A DNA stretch of 64,000 bases from Flavobacterium sp. (GCF_027484705.1 NZ_JAIXSL010000020.1:82172-146171), one strand, 5' to 3'; positions 41,208 through 49,562 are shown, numbered from the stretch's first letter. A program made the numbers and translations. Notes: generated by a model from the letters alone, not told the origin.

Positions 41208-41717
41208 ATGAACCAACATGAGTTTATACATCTGATTGCTCCTTTTAAGGATAAAGTCTTCCGGCTCGCCAAGCGATTGCTCGTGAGTACCGAAGAAGCT
41301 GAAGATGCAACTCAGGAAGTGCTCGTCAAATTGTGGAATAAGAATGAAAGCCTCGGTTCGTATCACAGCGTGGAAGCTTTTGCGATGACCATCACCAAAA
41401 ATTATTGTCTTGACCAGCTCAAATCAAAAAGGGCCGGGAATTTGAAAATCGTTCATAATAATTTTACGGATAGAGAACCGGGATTACACCAGCAATTGGA
41501 AGATACCGACAGCTTAAATTGGGTTGAGAAAATCATCAATACTTTGCCGGAACAACAACGGCTGATCATACAAATGCGCGACATCGAGCAATACGAATTT
41601 GCTGAAATCGCCAAAATTTTAGAAATGAATGAAACGGCGATTCGCGTGGCGCTTTCAAGAGGAAGAAAAACCATCCGCGAATACATGCTAAAAACACACA
41701 GTTATGGAATTGTATAA
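41208..41717 (+). CDS. ECF-type RNA polymerase sigma factor
   Basis: From ATG 41208 the protein has 169 residues. Region 2 is EEAEDATQEVLVKLWN (about residue 30), and region 4 is LPEQQRLIIQMRDIEQYEFAEIAKILEM, with AIRVALSRGRKTIREYM as recognition helix (about residue 140). No sigma-54 or -70 region 3. The next gene starts 14 nt before its stop, so it is coupled to the anti-sigma-like gene. Confidence 0.92.
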   Translation: MNQHEFIHLIAPFKDKVFRLAKRLLVSTEEAEDATQEVLVKLWNKNESLGSYHSVEAFAMTITKNYCLDQLKSKRAGNLKIVHNNFTDREPGLHQQLEDTDSLNWVEKIINTLPEQQRLIIQMRDIEQYEFAEIAKILEMNETAIRVALSRGRKTIREYMLKTHSYGIV

Positions 41718-42159
41718 AATAGAAACACTACTCGAAAAATATTTTGAAGGCGAAACCACGATTGCCGAAGAAAACGAATTGAAAAGGTATTTTTCTTCAG
41801 AAACCGTTGCGCCACATTTGCAGCAGTATCAGGCTTTATTTGGTTATTATGCCACAGAGAAAAGTCAAAATTTTGAACGTGAGCTGCCTTTACAGCAAAG
41901 TAAAAAAAGCCAGATCAAATGGATTTCGATAGCCGCTTCGATTGTCGTTTTATTGGGCGTCGGGATTTATGCTTTCAACAATCTTTCTGCTGAAAAAAGC
42001 AATGAGGAATTGGGCACTTATGACGATCCTGAAGAAGCTTTCCGCGAAACACAAAAAGCTTTGGCGATGTTGTCAACGAATGTGAATGTTGGTATAGAAA
42101 GCATCCAATATATTCAGAATTACGAAAATACCAAAGACCAAATATTCATCACGGAGTAA
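41704..42159 (+). CDS. Putative anti-sigma factor, single-pass membrane protein
   Basis: A 151-residue protein: cytoplasmic N-terminal 75 residues (LYKIETLLEKYFEGETTIAEENEL), one membrane helix (KWISIAASIVVLLGVGIYAF) and a 50-residue outer part (EEAFRETQKALAML). The order fits an anti-sigma regulator that holds the ECF sigma factor; no zinc (ZAS) motif HxxxCxxC. Overlaps the sigma gene by 14 nt. Confidence 0.75.
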   Translation: MELYKIETLLEKYFEGETTIAEENELKRYFSSETVAPHLQQYQALFGYYATEKSQNFERELPLQQSKKSQIKWISIAASIVVLLGVGIYAFNNLSAEKSNEELGTYDDPEEAFRETQKALAMLSTNVNVGIESIQYIQNYENTKDQIFITE

Positions 42160-42207
42160 TCAATCATCATCAAATTCAATATCTATTAATCATCAAAAAA
42201 CAAAAAC

Positions 42208-42753
42208 ATGAAAAATTTTTTAGTCACACTGGTAGTTTTTTTAATGTCGAGCCCATTCTTCGCCCAAGGCGCTTTCGATAAATTCGACGGGCAAGACGAC
42301 GTAACTTCGATCATCGTCAACAAGAAAATGTTCGACCTGATGAGCAAAGTCAAAATGGAAGCTTCAGACAAGGAAGCCCAACAGTATCTGAATCTAATTA
42401 AGAAGTTAGACAACCTCAAAGTCTTCACGACAAAAAGTACACGCGTAGAAAACGAAATGCGCGCCGCTTCAGAAAAATACATCAAAACGGCCGGTCTTGA
42501 AGAATTGATGCGTGTGAATCAGGATGGCAGAAACATCAAAATCCTTGTGAAATCAGGAGCCAGCGACAGTCAGGTGCGCGAATTGCTGATGTTTATCGAA
42601 GGCAGTAAAAATGAAGACACTGTGCTGATGTCGCTAACGGGAGATTTTGATTTGAATGAAATTTCAGTACTCACCGACAAAATGCGTTTTCCGGGCGGCG
42701 AAGATTTGAAAAAAGCGACCAAAGGTTCCAAAGGTCCTAAAGGCAATAAATAA
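42208..42753 (+). CDS. DUF4252 family secreted protein
   Basis: A 181-residue protein with signal peptide (KNFLVTLVVFLMSSPFFAQG). It contains DDVTSIIVNKKMFDLM, LDNLKVFTTKS, ELLMFIEGSKNEDTVLMSLTGDFDL-type strands (VLMSLTGDFDLNEISVL) and a basic tail GSKGPKGNK. This is the DUF4252 pattern, a family found behind ECF sigma genes in Bacteroidota. It sits in an operon with sigma, anti-sigma and a second DUF4252 gene. Confidence 0.82.
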   Translation: MKNFLVTLVVFLMSSPFFAQGAFDKFDGQDDVTSIIVNKKMFDLMSKVKMEASDKEAQQYLNLIKKLDNLKVFTTKSTRVENEMRAASEKYIKTAGLEELMRVNQDGRNIKILVKSGASDSQVRELLMFIEGSKNEDTVLMSLTGDFDLNEISVLTDKMRFPGGEDLKKATKGSKGPKGNK

Positions 42754-42759
42754 TCCGAT

Positions 42760-43293
42760 ATGAAATCGATCTCCATTTATATCGCACTGCTGTTAGTATT
42801 GATAGGTTGTAATGATGAGCCTTCGTTGCAGAAGTATTTTGTAGAGAATTCCGATAATAAGGATTTCGTTGCCGTCGATGTTTCACCAAGCATCCTCAAA
42901 TTGGATCAAATGAAACTGACCGCCGAACAAACCAAAGCACTAAAATCTTTTGATAAAATGAATGTTCTAGCTTTCAAATGCAACGGTAAAAACCAAGCGC
43001 AATTTGAAACCGAACGCGCTAAAGTCAATGCCATTCTTAAAGAGGAGAAATACCAGCAACTGATGAAATTCGGATCGGGTAAAGACGGCGCTTCAGTAAG
43101 TTTTGTAGGCGAAGACGAACACATCAACGAATTCGTTGTGTATGCGAACAAGGCTGAAAACGGATTTGCGATCGTACGTGTTCTGGGAAAAGACATGAGC
43201 CCGACCGCCATTATGAATATGATTTCGATGCTCAAAGATTCCAAACTCAATCTGGATCAATTCAAGCCTTTGCAGGAATTGATGTCGAAGTAA
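42760..43293 (+). CDS. DUF4252 family lipoprotein
   Basis: A 177-residue lipoprotein (LLLVLIGCNDE). It shares the DUF4252 pattern: DFVAVDVSPSILKL, KMNVLAFKC, DEHINEFVVYANKAENGFAIVRVLGKDMS as three strands and a helix (IMNMISMLKDSKL). It begins 6 nt after the upstream DUF4252 stop and ends the operon before a terminator. Confidence 0.8.
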   Translation: MKSISIYIALLLVLIGCNDEPSLQKYFVENSDNKDFVAVDVSPSILKLDQMKLTAEQTKALKSFDKMNVLAFKCNGKNQAQFETERAKVNAILKEEKYQQLMKFGSGKDGASVSFVGEDEHINEFVVYANKAENGFAIVRVLGKDMSPTAIMNMISMLKDSKLNLDQFKPLQELMSK

Positions 43294-43314
43294 TTATAAA
43301 ATCATTTATTGAAG

Positions 43315-43341
43315 AACCTTCCCAATGCGGAAGGTTTTTTT
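43315..43341. terminator. Terminator between the DUF4252 operon and crtZ
   Basis: AACCTTCC and GGAAGGTT arms followed by seven T residues. It is shared with the end of the crt operon. Confidence 0.75.
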
Positions 43342-43783
43342 ATTTCTTGAAATATTTGAAAGGCACGAGCAACATTCCGAAACATTCGCCATGTTCTTTT
43401 CCGATGTGTTTGTGGTGCATTTTGTGCGCGCGTCTTACCGCTCTGGCATACATGTTATTGGCATTGCGGAACAGTTTAAACCGTTGGTGGATGAAAATGT
43501 CGTGCACTAAAAAATACGTCCAGCCGTAGGCGAAAATCCCTAGGCCGATGGCTAAGCCAATCGTTAAAATATCGTATTGCCAAAGCAAAAAGAAACCGAT
43601 GCTAACGACAGCGTAAAAAATAAAAAACGCATCGTTCCTTTCAAACCACGAATCGTGGTCTTTTTTGTGGTGGTCGGCGTGCAGGCTCCATAAGAAACCG
43701 TGCATGATGTACTTATGACTGAACCATGCCATAAATTCCATGAAGAAGAAAGTCACAAAAAAAACTAGTATATTCGTCCACAT
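43340..43783 (-). CDS. crtZ: Beta-carotene hydroxylase CrtZ
   Basis: A 147-residue membrane protein with the di-iron His clusters HKYIMHG, HADHH, HDIFIHQR and HKMHHKH, and four hydrophobic segments between them. These are the CrtZ-type beta-carotene 3-hydroxylase motifs; the product would be zeaxanthin. It is the last gene of the crtI-crtB-crtZ operon, 4 nt after the crtB stop. Confidence 0.9.
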   Translation of the reverse strand: MWTNILVFFVTFFFMEFMAWFSHKYIMHGFLWSLHADHHKKDHDSWFERNDAFFIFYAVVSIGFFLLWQYDILTIGLAIGLGIFAYGWTYFLVHDIFIHQRFKLFRNANNMYARAVRRAHKMHHKHIGKEHGECFGMLLVPFKYFKK

Positions 43784-43787
43784 GATC

Positions 43788-44627
43788 TTAAATAAATTTT
43801 AGTTTATAGTTGAAATAACATTTTGCAAACAATCCGTATTTCTGATAATCCGGAACTCTGATGCGCGTATTTTTGATTTCAGAGGAAGGCGTTTTGCTTA
43901 ATTTGGATAACAGTTTTTTGTAGTAAACATAAGCTGTGTAAACGCCTAATTTTGCTTCTAAAGGCAACAACAAAATACCTTCGTAACCAGCTTTGAAATC
44001 TGCATCGATCTCGGCGATGATTTTCGATTTGGCGGTTTCATCCAATTGATTCAAATCTGTGTCGGGGAAATAGGTTCTGTTCAAACCTTCAAAATCCGCT
44101 TTCAAATCGCGCAAGAAATTGACTTTCTGAAAAGCCGATCCCAATCGCATCGCGCCATTTTTTAGGATTTCGTATTTCTGTTGGTCGCCATTCACAAACA
44201 CTTTCAGGCACATCAAACCGACCACATCGGCGGAACCAAAAATATATTCGTTGTACTCATCCTTTGTTTTATATTCTGTTTTATGCAGGTCTAATTTCAT
44301 GCTTTTCATGAAGGCCGCGATGAGCTCCTCAGGAATATTAAATTTCGTAACCGTATGCTGGAACGCATTCAGAACGGGATTCAGGCTGATTTTATTTTTT
44401 AAGGCGCGCTCTAAATCATTTTCGAAAAGCGCGAACAATTCGGCTTTATCATAATCGTGGAAGCTGTCTACGATTTCATCTGCAAAACGTACAAACCCAT
44501 AGATGTTATAAATGTCCTGACGAATGCTTGGCGCCAGCATTCTGACCGCGGTAGAAAACGAGGTGCTGTAGGCTTTGGTGACATTCCTGCTACATTCAAA
44601 AGAAACGGTATCGAAGATAGATTTCAT
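43788..44627 (-). CDS. crtB: Phytoene synthase
   Basis: A 279-residue protein with the two aspartate-rich prenyl-diphosphate sites: RFADEIVDSF (about residue 50) and NFLRDLKADFEGLNRTYFP (about residue 168). YSTSFSTAVRMLAPSIR at the N-terminus is the usual opening of the squalene/phytoene synthase family. It joins two geranylgeranyl diphosphates head to head into phytoene. It lies 3 nt after crtI. Confidence 0.93.
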   Translation of the reverse strand: MKSIFDTVSFECSRNVTKAYSTSFSTAVRMLAPSIRQDIYNIYGFVRFADEIVDSFHDYDKAELFALFENDLERALKNKISLNPVLNAFQHTVTKFNIPEELIAAFMKSMKLDLHKTEYKTKDEYNEYIFGSADVVGLMCLKVFVNGDQQKYEILKNGAMRLGSAFQKVNFLRDLKADFEGLNRTYFPDTDLNQLDETAKSKIIAEIDADFKAGYEGILLLPLEAKLGVYTAYVYYKKLLSKLSKTPSSEIKNTRIRVPDYQKYGLFAKCYFNYKLKFI

Positions 44628-44630
44628 AAA

Positions 44631-46091
44631 TTAAATGTGTTTTTCGATTAATTCGGCTACTAATTTTCCTGAAATTAAGGCTGGTGGAACGCCCGGTCCT
44701 GGAACGGTAAGTTGTCCGGTAAAATATAAATTACGTACTTTTTTGCTTTTGAGTTTTGGTCTCAGAAAAGCGGTTTGCAACAAAGTGTTCGCCATGCCAT
44801 ACGCGTTGCCTTTATAGGAATTGTAATCTTTGATGAAGTCATTCAAACAGAACGATTCTTTAAATAAAATATTGCTTTTAACAGACTGCCGCGTCAGGTT
44901 TTCGAGGCGTTTTATAATTTCATCGAAATAATAATTCCGCAATGCTTCAGTATCTTGAATGCCAGGCGCAATTGGGATTAGGAAAATAGCTGCTTCTTTT
45001 CCTTCAGGCGCGGCATTTGCATCGGTTTTAGATGGAAAACTCGCATAGAACAAAGGATTTTCAGGCCATTTTGGATCGTCATAAATCGCGGCGGCGTGAA
45101 TGTCAAAATCGACATCAAAGAATAACGAATGATGTTCTACGTTTTCGATTTTTTTATCAAAACCAACATAGAAAAGCAATGACGACGGCGCGAAAGTTTT
45201 GCGTTCCCAATAACTTTCAGAATACATACGGTTTTCAACATCAAGCAAAGTTTCTGTATGATGGTAATCGGCGCCGCTCAATACAATATCGGCGGAAATG
45301 ATTTCACCATTTACTGTCAGGCTTGTAGCTTGGTTCTGATTGACATTGATTTTGGAAATATTACAGTTGGTATGAATCGTCACACCCAATTCTAAAGCTA
45401 ACTTTTCCATCGCTAAGACTACACTGTACATACCGTTTTTCGGATGCCAAGTGCCCAAGCCAAAATCAGCATAATTCATAAAACTGTAGAACGAAGGTGT
45501 GTCGGAAGGTTTTGCACCAAGAAACAACACAGGAAATTCTAAAATCTGGATCAGTTTTTTGTTTTTAAATTTTTTGCGGACGTCTTTGCTGATGTTGCTG
45601 AAGAATTGCCCGACTTTTTTCATCGTTTCCAAAGTGACGAGTTCCAAAGGGGAAACGCCGGGATTGTAGACCAAATCTTTAATCGCAATATCGTAGTTGC
45701 TTTTGGCTTCCGCCATAAATTCGGCTAAAACTTTTCCGCTTCCTTTTTCTTCCGCTTCAAAAGTCTGGATGATGGCTTCGAGATTGTCGGCAATCGTGAT
45801 AAATTCATTGATGCCAAAATAAACCTGATAAGCCGGCGAAAGTTTTTGCAGCTGATAATAATCCGAAGGTTTCTTTCCAAAATCGGCGAAGAAGCGTTCG
45901 AACACATCAGGCATCCAATACCAGGTTGGACCGATATCAAAAGTAAAACCTTCTTTTTTCAACTGACGTGCACGCCCACCAATAGTGGCGTTTTTTTCAT
46001 AAACGGTCACCTGATGCCCGGCCTGGGCCAAATAGCACGAAGCCGCCAAAGCAGAAAATCCTGAACCGATTATTTTGATGTCTTTTTTCAT
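44631..46091 (-). CDS. crtI: Phytoene desaturase
   Basis: A 486-residue FAD enzyme. It has the dinucleotide fold IIGSGFSALAASCYLAQAGH and EKNATIGGRARQ, FDIGPTWYWMPDVFERFF, and the C-terminal bacterial carotenoid desaturase signature NLYFTGQLTVPGPGVPPAL (about residue 450). It turns phytoene into lycopene in four steps. First of the three biosynthesis genes, 20 nt downstream of the MerR-type regulator, so all four appear co-transcribed. Confidence 0.94.
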   Translation of the reverse strand: MKKDIKIIGSGFSALAASCYLAQAGHQVTVYEKNATIGGRARQLKKEGFTFDIGPTWYWMPDVFERFFADFGKKPSDYYQLQKLSPAYQVYFGINEFITIADNLEAIIQTFEAEEKGSGKVLAEFMAEAKSNYDIAIKDLVYNPGVSPLELVTLETMKKVGQFFSNISKDVRKKFKNKKLIQILEFPVLFLGAKPSDTPSFYSFMNYADFGLGTWHPKNGMYSVVLAMEKLALELGVTIHTNCNISKINVNQNQATSLTVNGEIISADIVLSGADYHHTETLLDVENRMYSESYWERKTFAPSSLLFYVGFDKKIENVEHHSLFFDVDFDIHAAAIYDDPKWPENPLFYASFPSKTDANAAPEGKEAAIFLIPIAPGIQDTEALRNYYFDEIIKRLENLTRQSVKSNILFKESFCLNDFIKDYNSYKGNAYGMANTLLQTAFLRPKLKSKKVRNLYFTGQLTVPGPGVPPALISGKLVAELIEKHI

Positions 46092-46111
46092 AAAGGTGTC
46101 GTTGGACTTAT

Positions 46112-47008
46112 TTATATGGCGTCTACAAGTTCTCTGATACTTGCGAATTTTTTAGTTTGTGCATTGATAAGGCTCGGATGGATGTACTCTGAAAGCCTTC
46201 CGGTAATCCAGAATTCGGTATTGTCGACGAGTACTTTTTGCTGTACTTGTTTGACATATTCATTCACTTCGTCTTTATTTGGTTCTACAGTAAAGTAAGA
46301 TACGAATGTAATGTTGTCGAAATATTGGTTCAAGACCATCAAATCTTGAAACGGAACACTTTCTCCTAAATATATAGTTTTGTAACCATGAAATAGAATT
46401 TCGTAGTTGAGATACATCAACCCCAACTCATGAATTTCGTTCGACGGTAAAAAAAGTACAAAAACCCTGTCGTCAAATTTAGGTTCTTCTCTTTGAATCT
46501 TCTCAGAATTATTGATAATTTTTTGCTGTATTAAGGAACTAATAAAATGTTCGTGTACAGTGGTGATCGTATCTGTTTGCCACAACAAACCAATTTCTGT
46601 AATGAATGGGATGAATACATCGTAGAAAACTTCGCGAAATGACTTTTCTGCCAGTAAATCATTGTAAGTCGTGTGGAATTGCGCCTGATCGAAGTTCATC
46701 ATCGCCATTTTGAAAGCACTGATCGCGTGGTTTTTTACGCTTTTCTCGGTAATGATTTCGCGTACAAGCATCGGAATTTTCTCAGGGGCATACTTTGATA
46801 TTTTCGAAATCTTATACCCATGGTTGTGCAATAAAGTGATGTTGAGCAATTTTTGCAAGCTTTGTAAATCGTAAAGCCGGATGTTCGTGTCTGTGCGTGA
46901 GGGTTCGAGCACATTGTACCGTTTTTCCCAAATCCGAATCGTATGTGCTTTGATGCCTGAAAGATTTTCCAAATCCTTGATACTGAAAGAGTTTTTTATA
47001 TTGTTCAT
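46112..47008 (-). CDS. MerR-family regulator with B12-binding domain, CarH-like
   Basis: A 298-residue protein. MerR winged helix (residues 1-75: FSIKDLENLSGIKAHTIRIW, EPSRTDTNIRLYD), a four-helix linker and a cobalamin-binding Rossmann domain (about residues 180-298). Residues that bind B12 in CarH/LitR are kept: W143-x9-E153-H154 (WQTDTITTVHEH) and the lower-ligand His193 in EIHELG (ExHxxG). The residue after Trp is Gln, where I recall His132 in Thermus CarH, so the light-state ligand may differ. It heads the carotenoid operon and probably represses it in the dark and derepresses in light; this is inference from the family. Confidence 0.83.
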   Translation of the reverse strand: MNNIKNSFSIKDLENLSGIKAHTIRIWEKRYNVLEPSRTDTNIRLYDLQSLQKLLNITLLHNHGYKISKISKYAPEKIPMLVREIITEKSVKNHAISAFKMAMMNFDQAQFHTTYNDLLAEKSFREVFYDVFIPFITEIGLLWQTDTITTVHEHFISSLIQQKIINNSEKIQREEPKFDDRVFVLFLPSNEIHELGLMYLNYEILFHGYKTIYLGESVPFQDLMVLNQYFDNITFVSYFTVEPNKDEVNEYVKQVQQKVLVDNTEFWITGRLSEYIHPSLINAQTKKFASIRELVDAI

Positions 47009-47022
47009 TTTTATTTAAAAAA

Positions 47023-47042
47023 GGTTAAACAAAAGTAAACAA
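47023..47042 (-). promoter_or_regulatory. Candidate promoter and operator of the carotenoid operon
   Basis: On the minus strand two 10-bp direct repeats, TTGTTTACTT and TTGTTTAACC, include a -7-like TACTTTTG (47037-47030) just before the regulator start. Tandem repeats over the promoter would suit autoregulation by a MerR/CarH oligomer. The rest of 47043-47217 is AT-rich and holds a 12-nt T run. Confidence 0.35.
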
Positions 47043-47217
47043 TAAGTTTGAATTATCTTCTAATGTGGAAATCTTTAATTCGATTTTTTTTTTTTGAGTA
47101 GCATTGAGGAATCTGAAAACACCCTGATTTACTGGAATTTTAATACATTAAGCTGTTATTATGCAAAGATGCTAGTGTTGATAAGTGTTATCTTTAAAGT
47201 AATAAAAAATTTAATTT

Positions 47218-47655
47218 ATGGAAAGCAAACCCTATTCAGGATCAATATTTTATATAGACGACGATCAGGATGATCTGGATTTCTTCAGCGAGGCTGTAAA
47301 TGCTATGGGGGAAAATGTAAAATTATTTCTTTTTCCAGACGAGATGTTCAAGATTTTACAGCATCCGCCACCGCTACCATCCGTGGTTTTTTTGGATTTG
47401 AACATGCCGTTGAAAACAGGATTTGAAATCATAGGCGATATCAAAAGCACCGGAAAATTCAATGATTTGCCACTAATAGTATATTCCACTACCAGCAATA
47501 TGGATGTCGTGGAAAAGTGCTGGGATTTAGGCGCTTCGTTATTTATTACCAAACCCAATTCCATTGATGCGTTGAGGAAAGTGATAGCTTATGTCTTAAA
47601 ATTAGATTGGGAGCAGCATAAGCTGGACAGACGGAATTTTTTGTATAGCGCTTAA
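47218..47655 (+). CDS. Single-domain response regulator
   Basis: A 145-residue receiver domain without output domain: acidic pocket IDDDQDDLDFF, phosphoacceptor Asp in VVFLDLNMPLKTGFE (about residue 60), switch Thr/Ser in VYSTTSN and the conserved Lys in FITKPNS. Such proteins relay phosphate or bind partners. No sensor kinase gene is adjacent. Confidence 0.9.
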   Translation: MESKPYSGSIFYIDDDQDDLDFFSEAVNAMGENVKLFLFPDEMFKILQHPPPLPSVVFLDLNMPLKTGFEIIGDIKSTGKFNDLPLIVYSTTSNMDVVEKCWDLGASLFITKPNSIDALRKVIAYVLKLDWEQHKLDRRNFLYSA

Positions 47656-47677
47656 ATCCGTATTGTAGTAAAATTAA

Positions 47678-47718
47678 AAAGGATAAATCTTTAAAGCGAG
47701 CTTTGTGATTTATCCTTT
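47678..47718. terminator. Bidirectional terminator between the response regulator and tRNA genes
   Basis: AAAGGATAAATC and GATTTATCCTTT form a 12-bp stem. T-rich tracts lie on both sides in the proper orientation. Confidence 0.75.
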
Positions 47719-47731
47719 GTTTATTTAATCG

Positions 47732-47815
47732 TGACGACGATGGGATTCGAACCCACACGCCCTAATGAGCACCAGCCCCTCAAGCTGGCAAGTCTACCAA
47801 TTTCTCCACGTCGCC
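47732..47815 (-). tRNA. tRNA-Leu (GAG)
   Basis: 84 nt with acceptor GGCGACG/CGTCGTC (one G-T pair), D-loop AATTGGTAGA, anticodon stem CCAGC/GCTGG around TTGAGGG (anticodon GAG), a class II variable arm and TTCGAATCC. CCA is not encoded. Confidence 0.93.
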
Positions 47816-47853
47816 GAAATAAAAAAAGCCATCCAAAATGAACGACTTTTTTG

Positions 47854-47926
47854 TGACCTGGCTGGGGCTCGAACCCAGGACCCCATCATTAAAAGTGATG
47901 TGCTCTACCAACTGAGCTACCAAGTC
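47854..47926 (-). tRNA. tRNA-Lys (TTT), copy 1
   Basis: 73 nt: acceptor GACTTGG/CCAGGTC, D-arm AGCTCAGTTGGTAGAGC, anticodon loop CTTTTAA (TTT), T-loop TTCGAGC. CCA is not encoded. Identical to copy 2. Confidence 0.95.
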
Positions 47927-47954
47927 TGAGTTAAAGATAAGTTTTCGAATTTTG

Positions 47955-48027
47955 TGACCTGGCTGGGGCTCGAACCCAGGACCCCATCATTAAAAGTGAT
48001 GTGCTCTACCAACTGAGCTACCAAGTC
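47955..48027 (-). tRNA. tRNA-Lys (TTT), copy 2
   Basis: Identical 73-nt copy, 28 nt upstream of copy 1 in transcription order. First gene of a Lys-Lys-Leu tRNA operon. Confidence 0.95.
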
Positions 48028-48052
48028 AAAAGTCTTTTCTTTAACGCGGGTG

Positions 48053-48083
48053 CAAATATAAGGCCTTATTATTTATTTTTCAA
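48053..48083 (-). promoter_or_regulatory. Promoter of the tRNA operon
   Basis: Minus strand TTG (48083-48081) and TATATTTG (48060-48053), 20 nt apart, 26 nt before the first tRNA. Confidence 0.7.
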
Positions 48084-48158
48084 AGCAATTTTCTTTTAAA
48101 TTTGGCTTTTTTTAATATTTACTTTTAACGCCTTAATATATAGGGTATTATTGCTGCT

Positions 48159-48674
48159 ATGAAAATAATTTTGCTCGGTTATATGGGTTCGGGGAAGTCT
48201 ACAATTGCAAGATTATTGGCACAGCAACTTCAGATTCCTGTCTTAGATTTGGATGAATGCATCGAAAAAAAGGAGCAAATGTCAATCCATTCAATATTTG
48301 AAAATAAAGGTGAAATCTATTTCAGAAAATCAGAACACGAGGTTTTTAAAGAATTGATGGCATTTTCAAACGAATTCGTCCTGAGTCTTGGCGGCGGAAC
48401 GCCTTGTTACGCTAACAATCATGAATTACTGCGTGGAGAATCAGTAGTTTCGTTTTATCTCAAAGTTCCTGTGGAAGTGTTAACTGAAAGGCTACAGCAA
48501 GAAAAACAATCGAGACCGCTTATTGCTGCCAAAGAAGGGCAGGAGTTACAGGATTTTATTGCACAGCATCTTTTTGAAAGAAGTTATTATTACCACAAAG
48601 CTACCCATGTAATTGATGCCGGCGAAAAAGCACAGGAAGAAATTGTAGCTGAAATAGAATCCTATTTAATTTAA
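48159..48674 (+). CDS. aroK: Shikimate kinase
   Basis: A 171-residue NMP-kinase-fold protein with P-loop LLGYMGSGKSTIARLL, shikimate-binding DLDECIEKKE and FRKSEHEVF, and the GGGTPC segment (VLSLGGGTPCYANN). The lid has EKQSRPLI. It phosphorylates shikimate at the 3-OH on the way to aromatic amino acids. Its stop overlaps the stop of the convergent phosphoribosyltransferase gene by 9 nt. Confidence 0.94.
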   Translation: MKIILLGYMGSGKSTIARLLAQQLQIPVLDLDECIEKKEQMSIHSIFENKGEIYFRKSEHEVFKELMAFSNEFVLSLGGGTPCYANNHELLRGESVVSFYLKVPVEVLTERLQQEKQSRPLIAAKEGQELQDFIAQHLFERSYYYHKATHVIDAGEKAQEEIVAEIESYLI

Positions 48675-49157
48675 GTAAGCATAATCTCCAGTTGAATCAA
48701 AGACTACCTGAACATGTTCCTGAAGCGAAGTGCTCAAAGAAATTCCTTTGAAATCCGCTTTCACAGGATATTTTTTATGATTACGGTCTACTAAAACGGC
48801 GGTTTTAAATTTAGAAAGCGGCACTTCCAGAAAATGTTTTACACCATACACCAAAGTGGTTCCTGAATTTAAAACATCGTCGACCAAAACCAATCCTTGA
48901 TTTTTGTATGCTTCTTTAGACAATGAAGTGGTGATTTCCGCATTCGGATTTTGTTTGTCGATAAACACTTCGCAAAGCAAAATTTTTAAAGGTGATATTT
49001 CACCCAACACCTTGGCAATTTTTTCCGCCAAAATATAACCGTTACTGGCAATTCCGGCCAGAACGATTGAGTCTTCGTCTACAAAGGTTTCATAAATCTG
49101 ATAAGCAATCCGCTTGATTTTATGCTCGATTTCTGTATGGTTTAGGATTTTATTCAT
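48666..49157 (-). CDS. Phosphoribosyltransferase family protein (PyrR-like)
   Basis: From ATG 49157 it has 163 residues. The PRPP loop is VLVDDVLNSGTTL (about residue 98), preceded by the hood strands IVLAGIASNGYILAEKIA. NKILNHTEIEHKIKRIAYQIYE at the start resembles PyrR/hypoxanthine-type enzymes. It could be a uracil or purine salvage enzyme or a regulator of pyrimidine genes; the base specificity is not visible. Confidence 0.83.
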   Translation of the reverse strand: MNKILNHTEIEHKIKRIAYQIYETFVDEDSIVLAGIASNGYILAEKIAKVLGEISPLKILLCEVFIDKQNPNAEITTSLSKEAYKNQGLVLVDDVLNSGTTLVYGVKHFLEVPLSKFKTAVLVDRNHKKYPVKADFKGISLSTSLQEHVQVVFDSTGDYAYLN

Positions 49158-49184
49158 CTTTATTTGGGTTACTGCCAATATTGT

Positions 49185-49562
49185 TTATTCTTCTTCGGTT
49201 TCGTTTTCAAAATCAATTAAATCCCTGCGGTCTTTTTTGGTTGGACGTCCATCGCCGGTCTTGCGGTAGTGTTCTTTGGAGAGCTTCAACAATTCCAGAT
49301 GCTGGAACGCTTCTATCGGGGTTTCGTCTTTTCGGTAGATATCCACCAATTTGGCCCCTACGCGGTTCGGCGGAATATCTAAAACAGTAATCGTTTGGGT
49401 GATTTGGTCTTTTCTGAAAGTGATTTTATCGGTCGCAAAAACTTCTTTTGATGGCTTGGCTACCTGACCATTGACGGTAATATGGTTTTTTTTGCAGGCT
49501 TCTGTCACCATATTTCGGGTCTTATAATAACGCACGCACCACAGATATTTATCGACTCTCAT
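49185..49562 (-). CDS. hslR: S4-domain RNA-binding protein, Hsp15-like
   Basis: A 125-residue protein with an S4 domain (MRVDKYLWCVRYYKTRNMV, then ITVNGQVAKPSKEV) and a basic tail RPTKKDRRDL. Hsp15 recycles 50S subunits carrying a blocked nascent chain after heat stress. It is followed 27 nt later by the phosphoribosyltransferase gene in the same direction. Confidence 0.88.
   Translation of the reverse strand: MRVDKYLWCVRYYKTRNMVTEACKKNHITVNGQVAKPSKEVFATDKITFRKDQITQTITVLDIPPNRVGAKLVDIYRKDETPIEAFQHLELLKLSKEHYRKTGDGRPTKKDRRDLIDFENETEEE

Noticed and set aside
47854..48027. Closely spaced direct repeat resembling a two-unit CRISPR
   Set aside because: The repeat units are complete tRNA-Lys genes with cloverleaf and anticodon; no array or cas genes.
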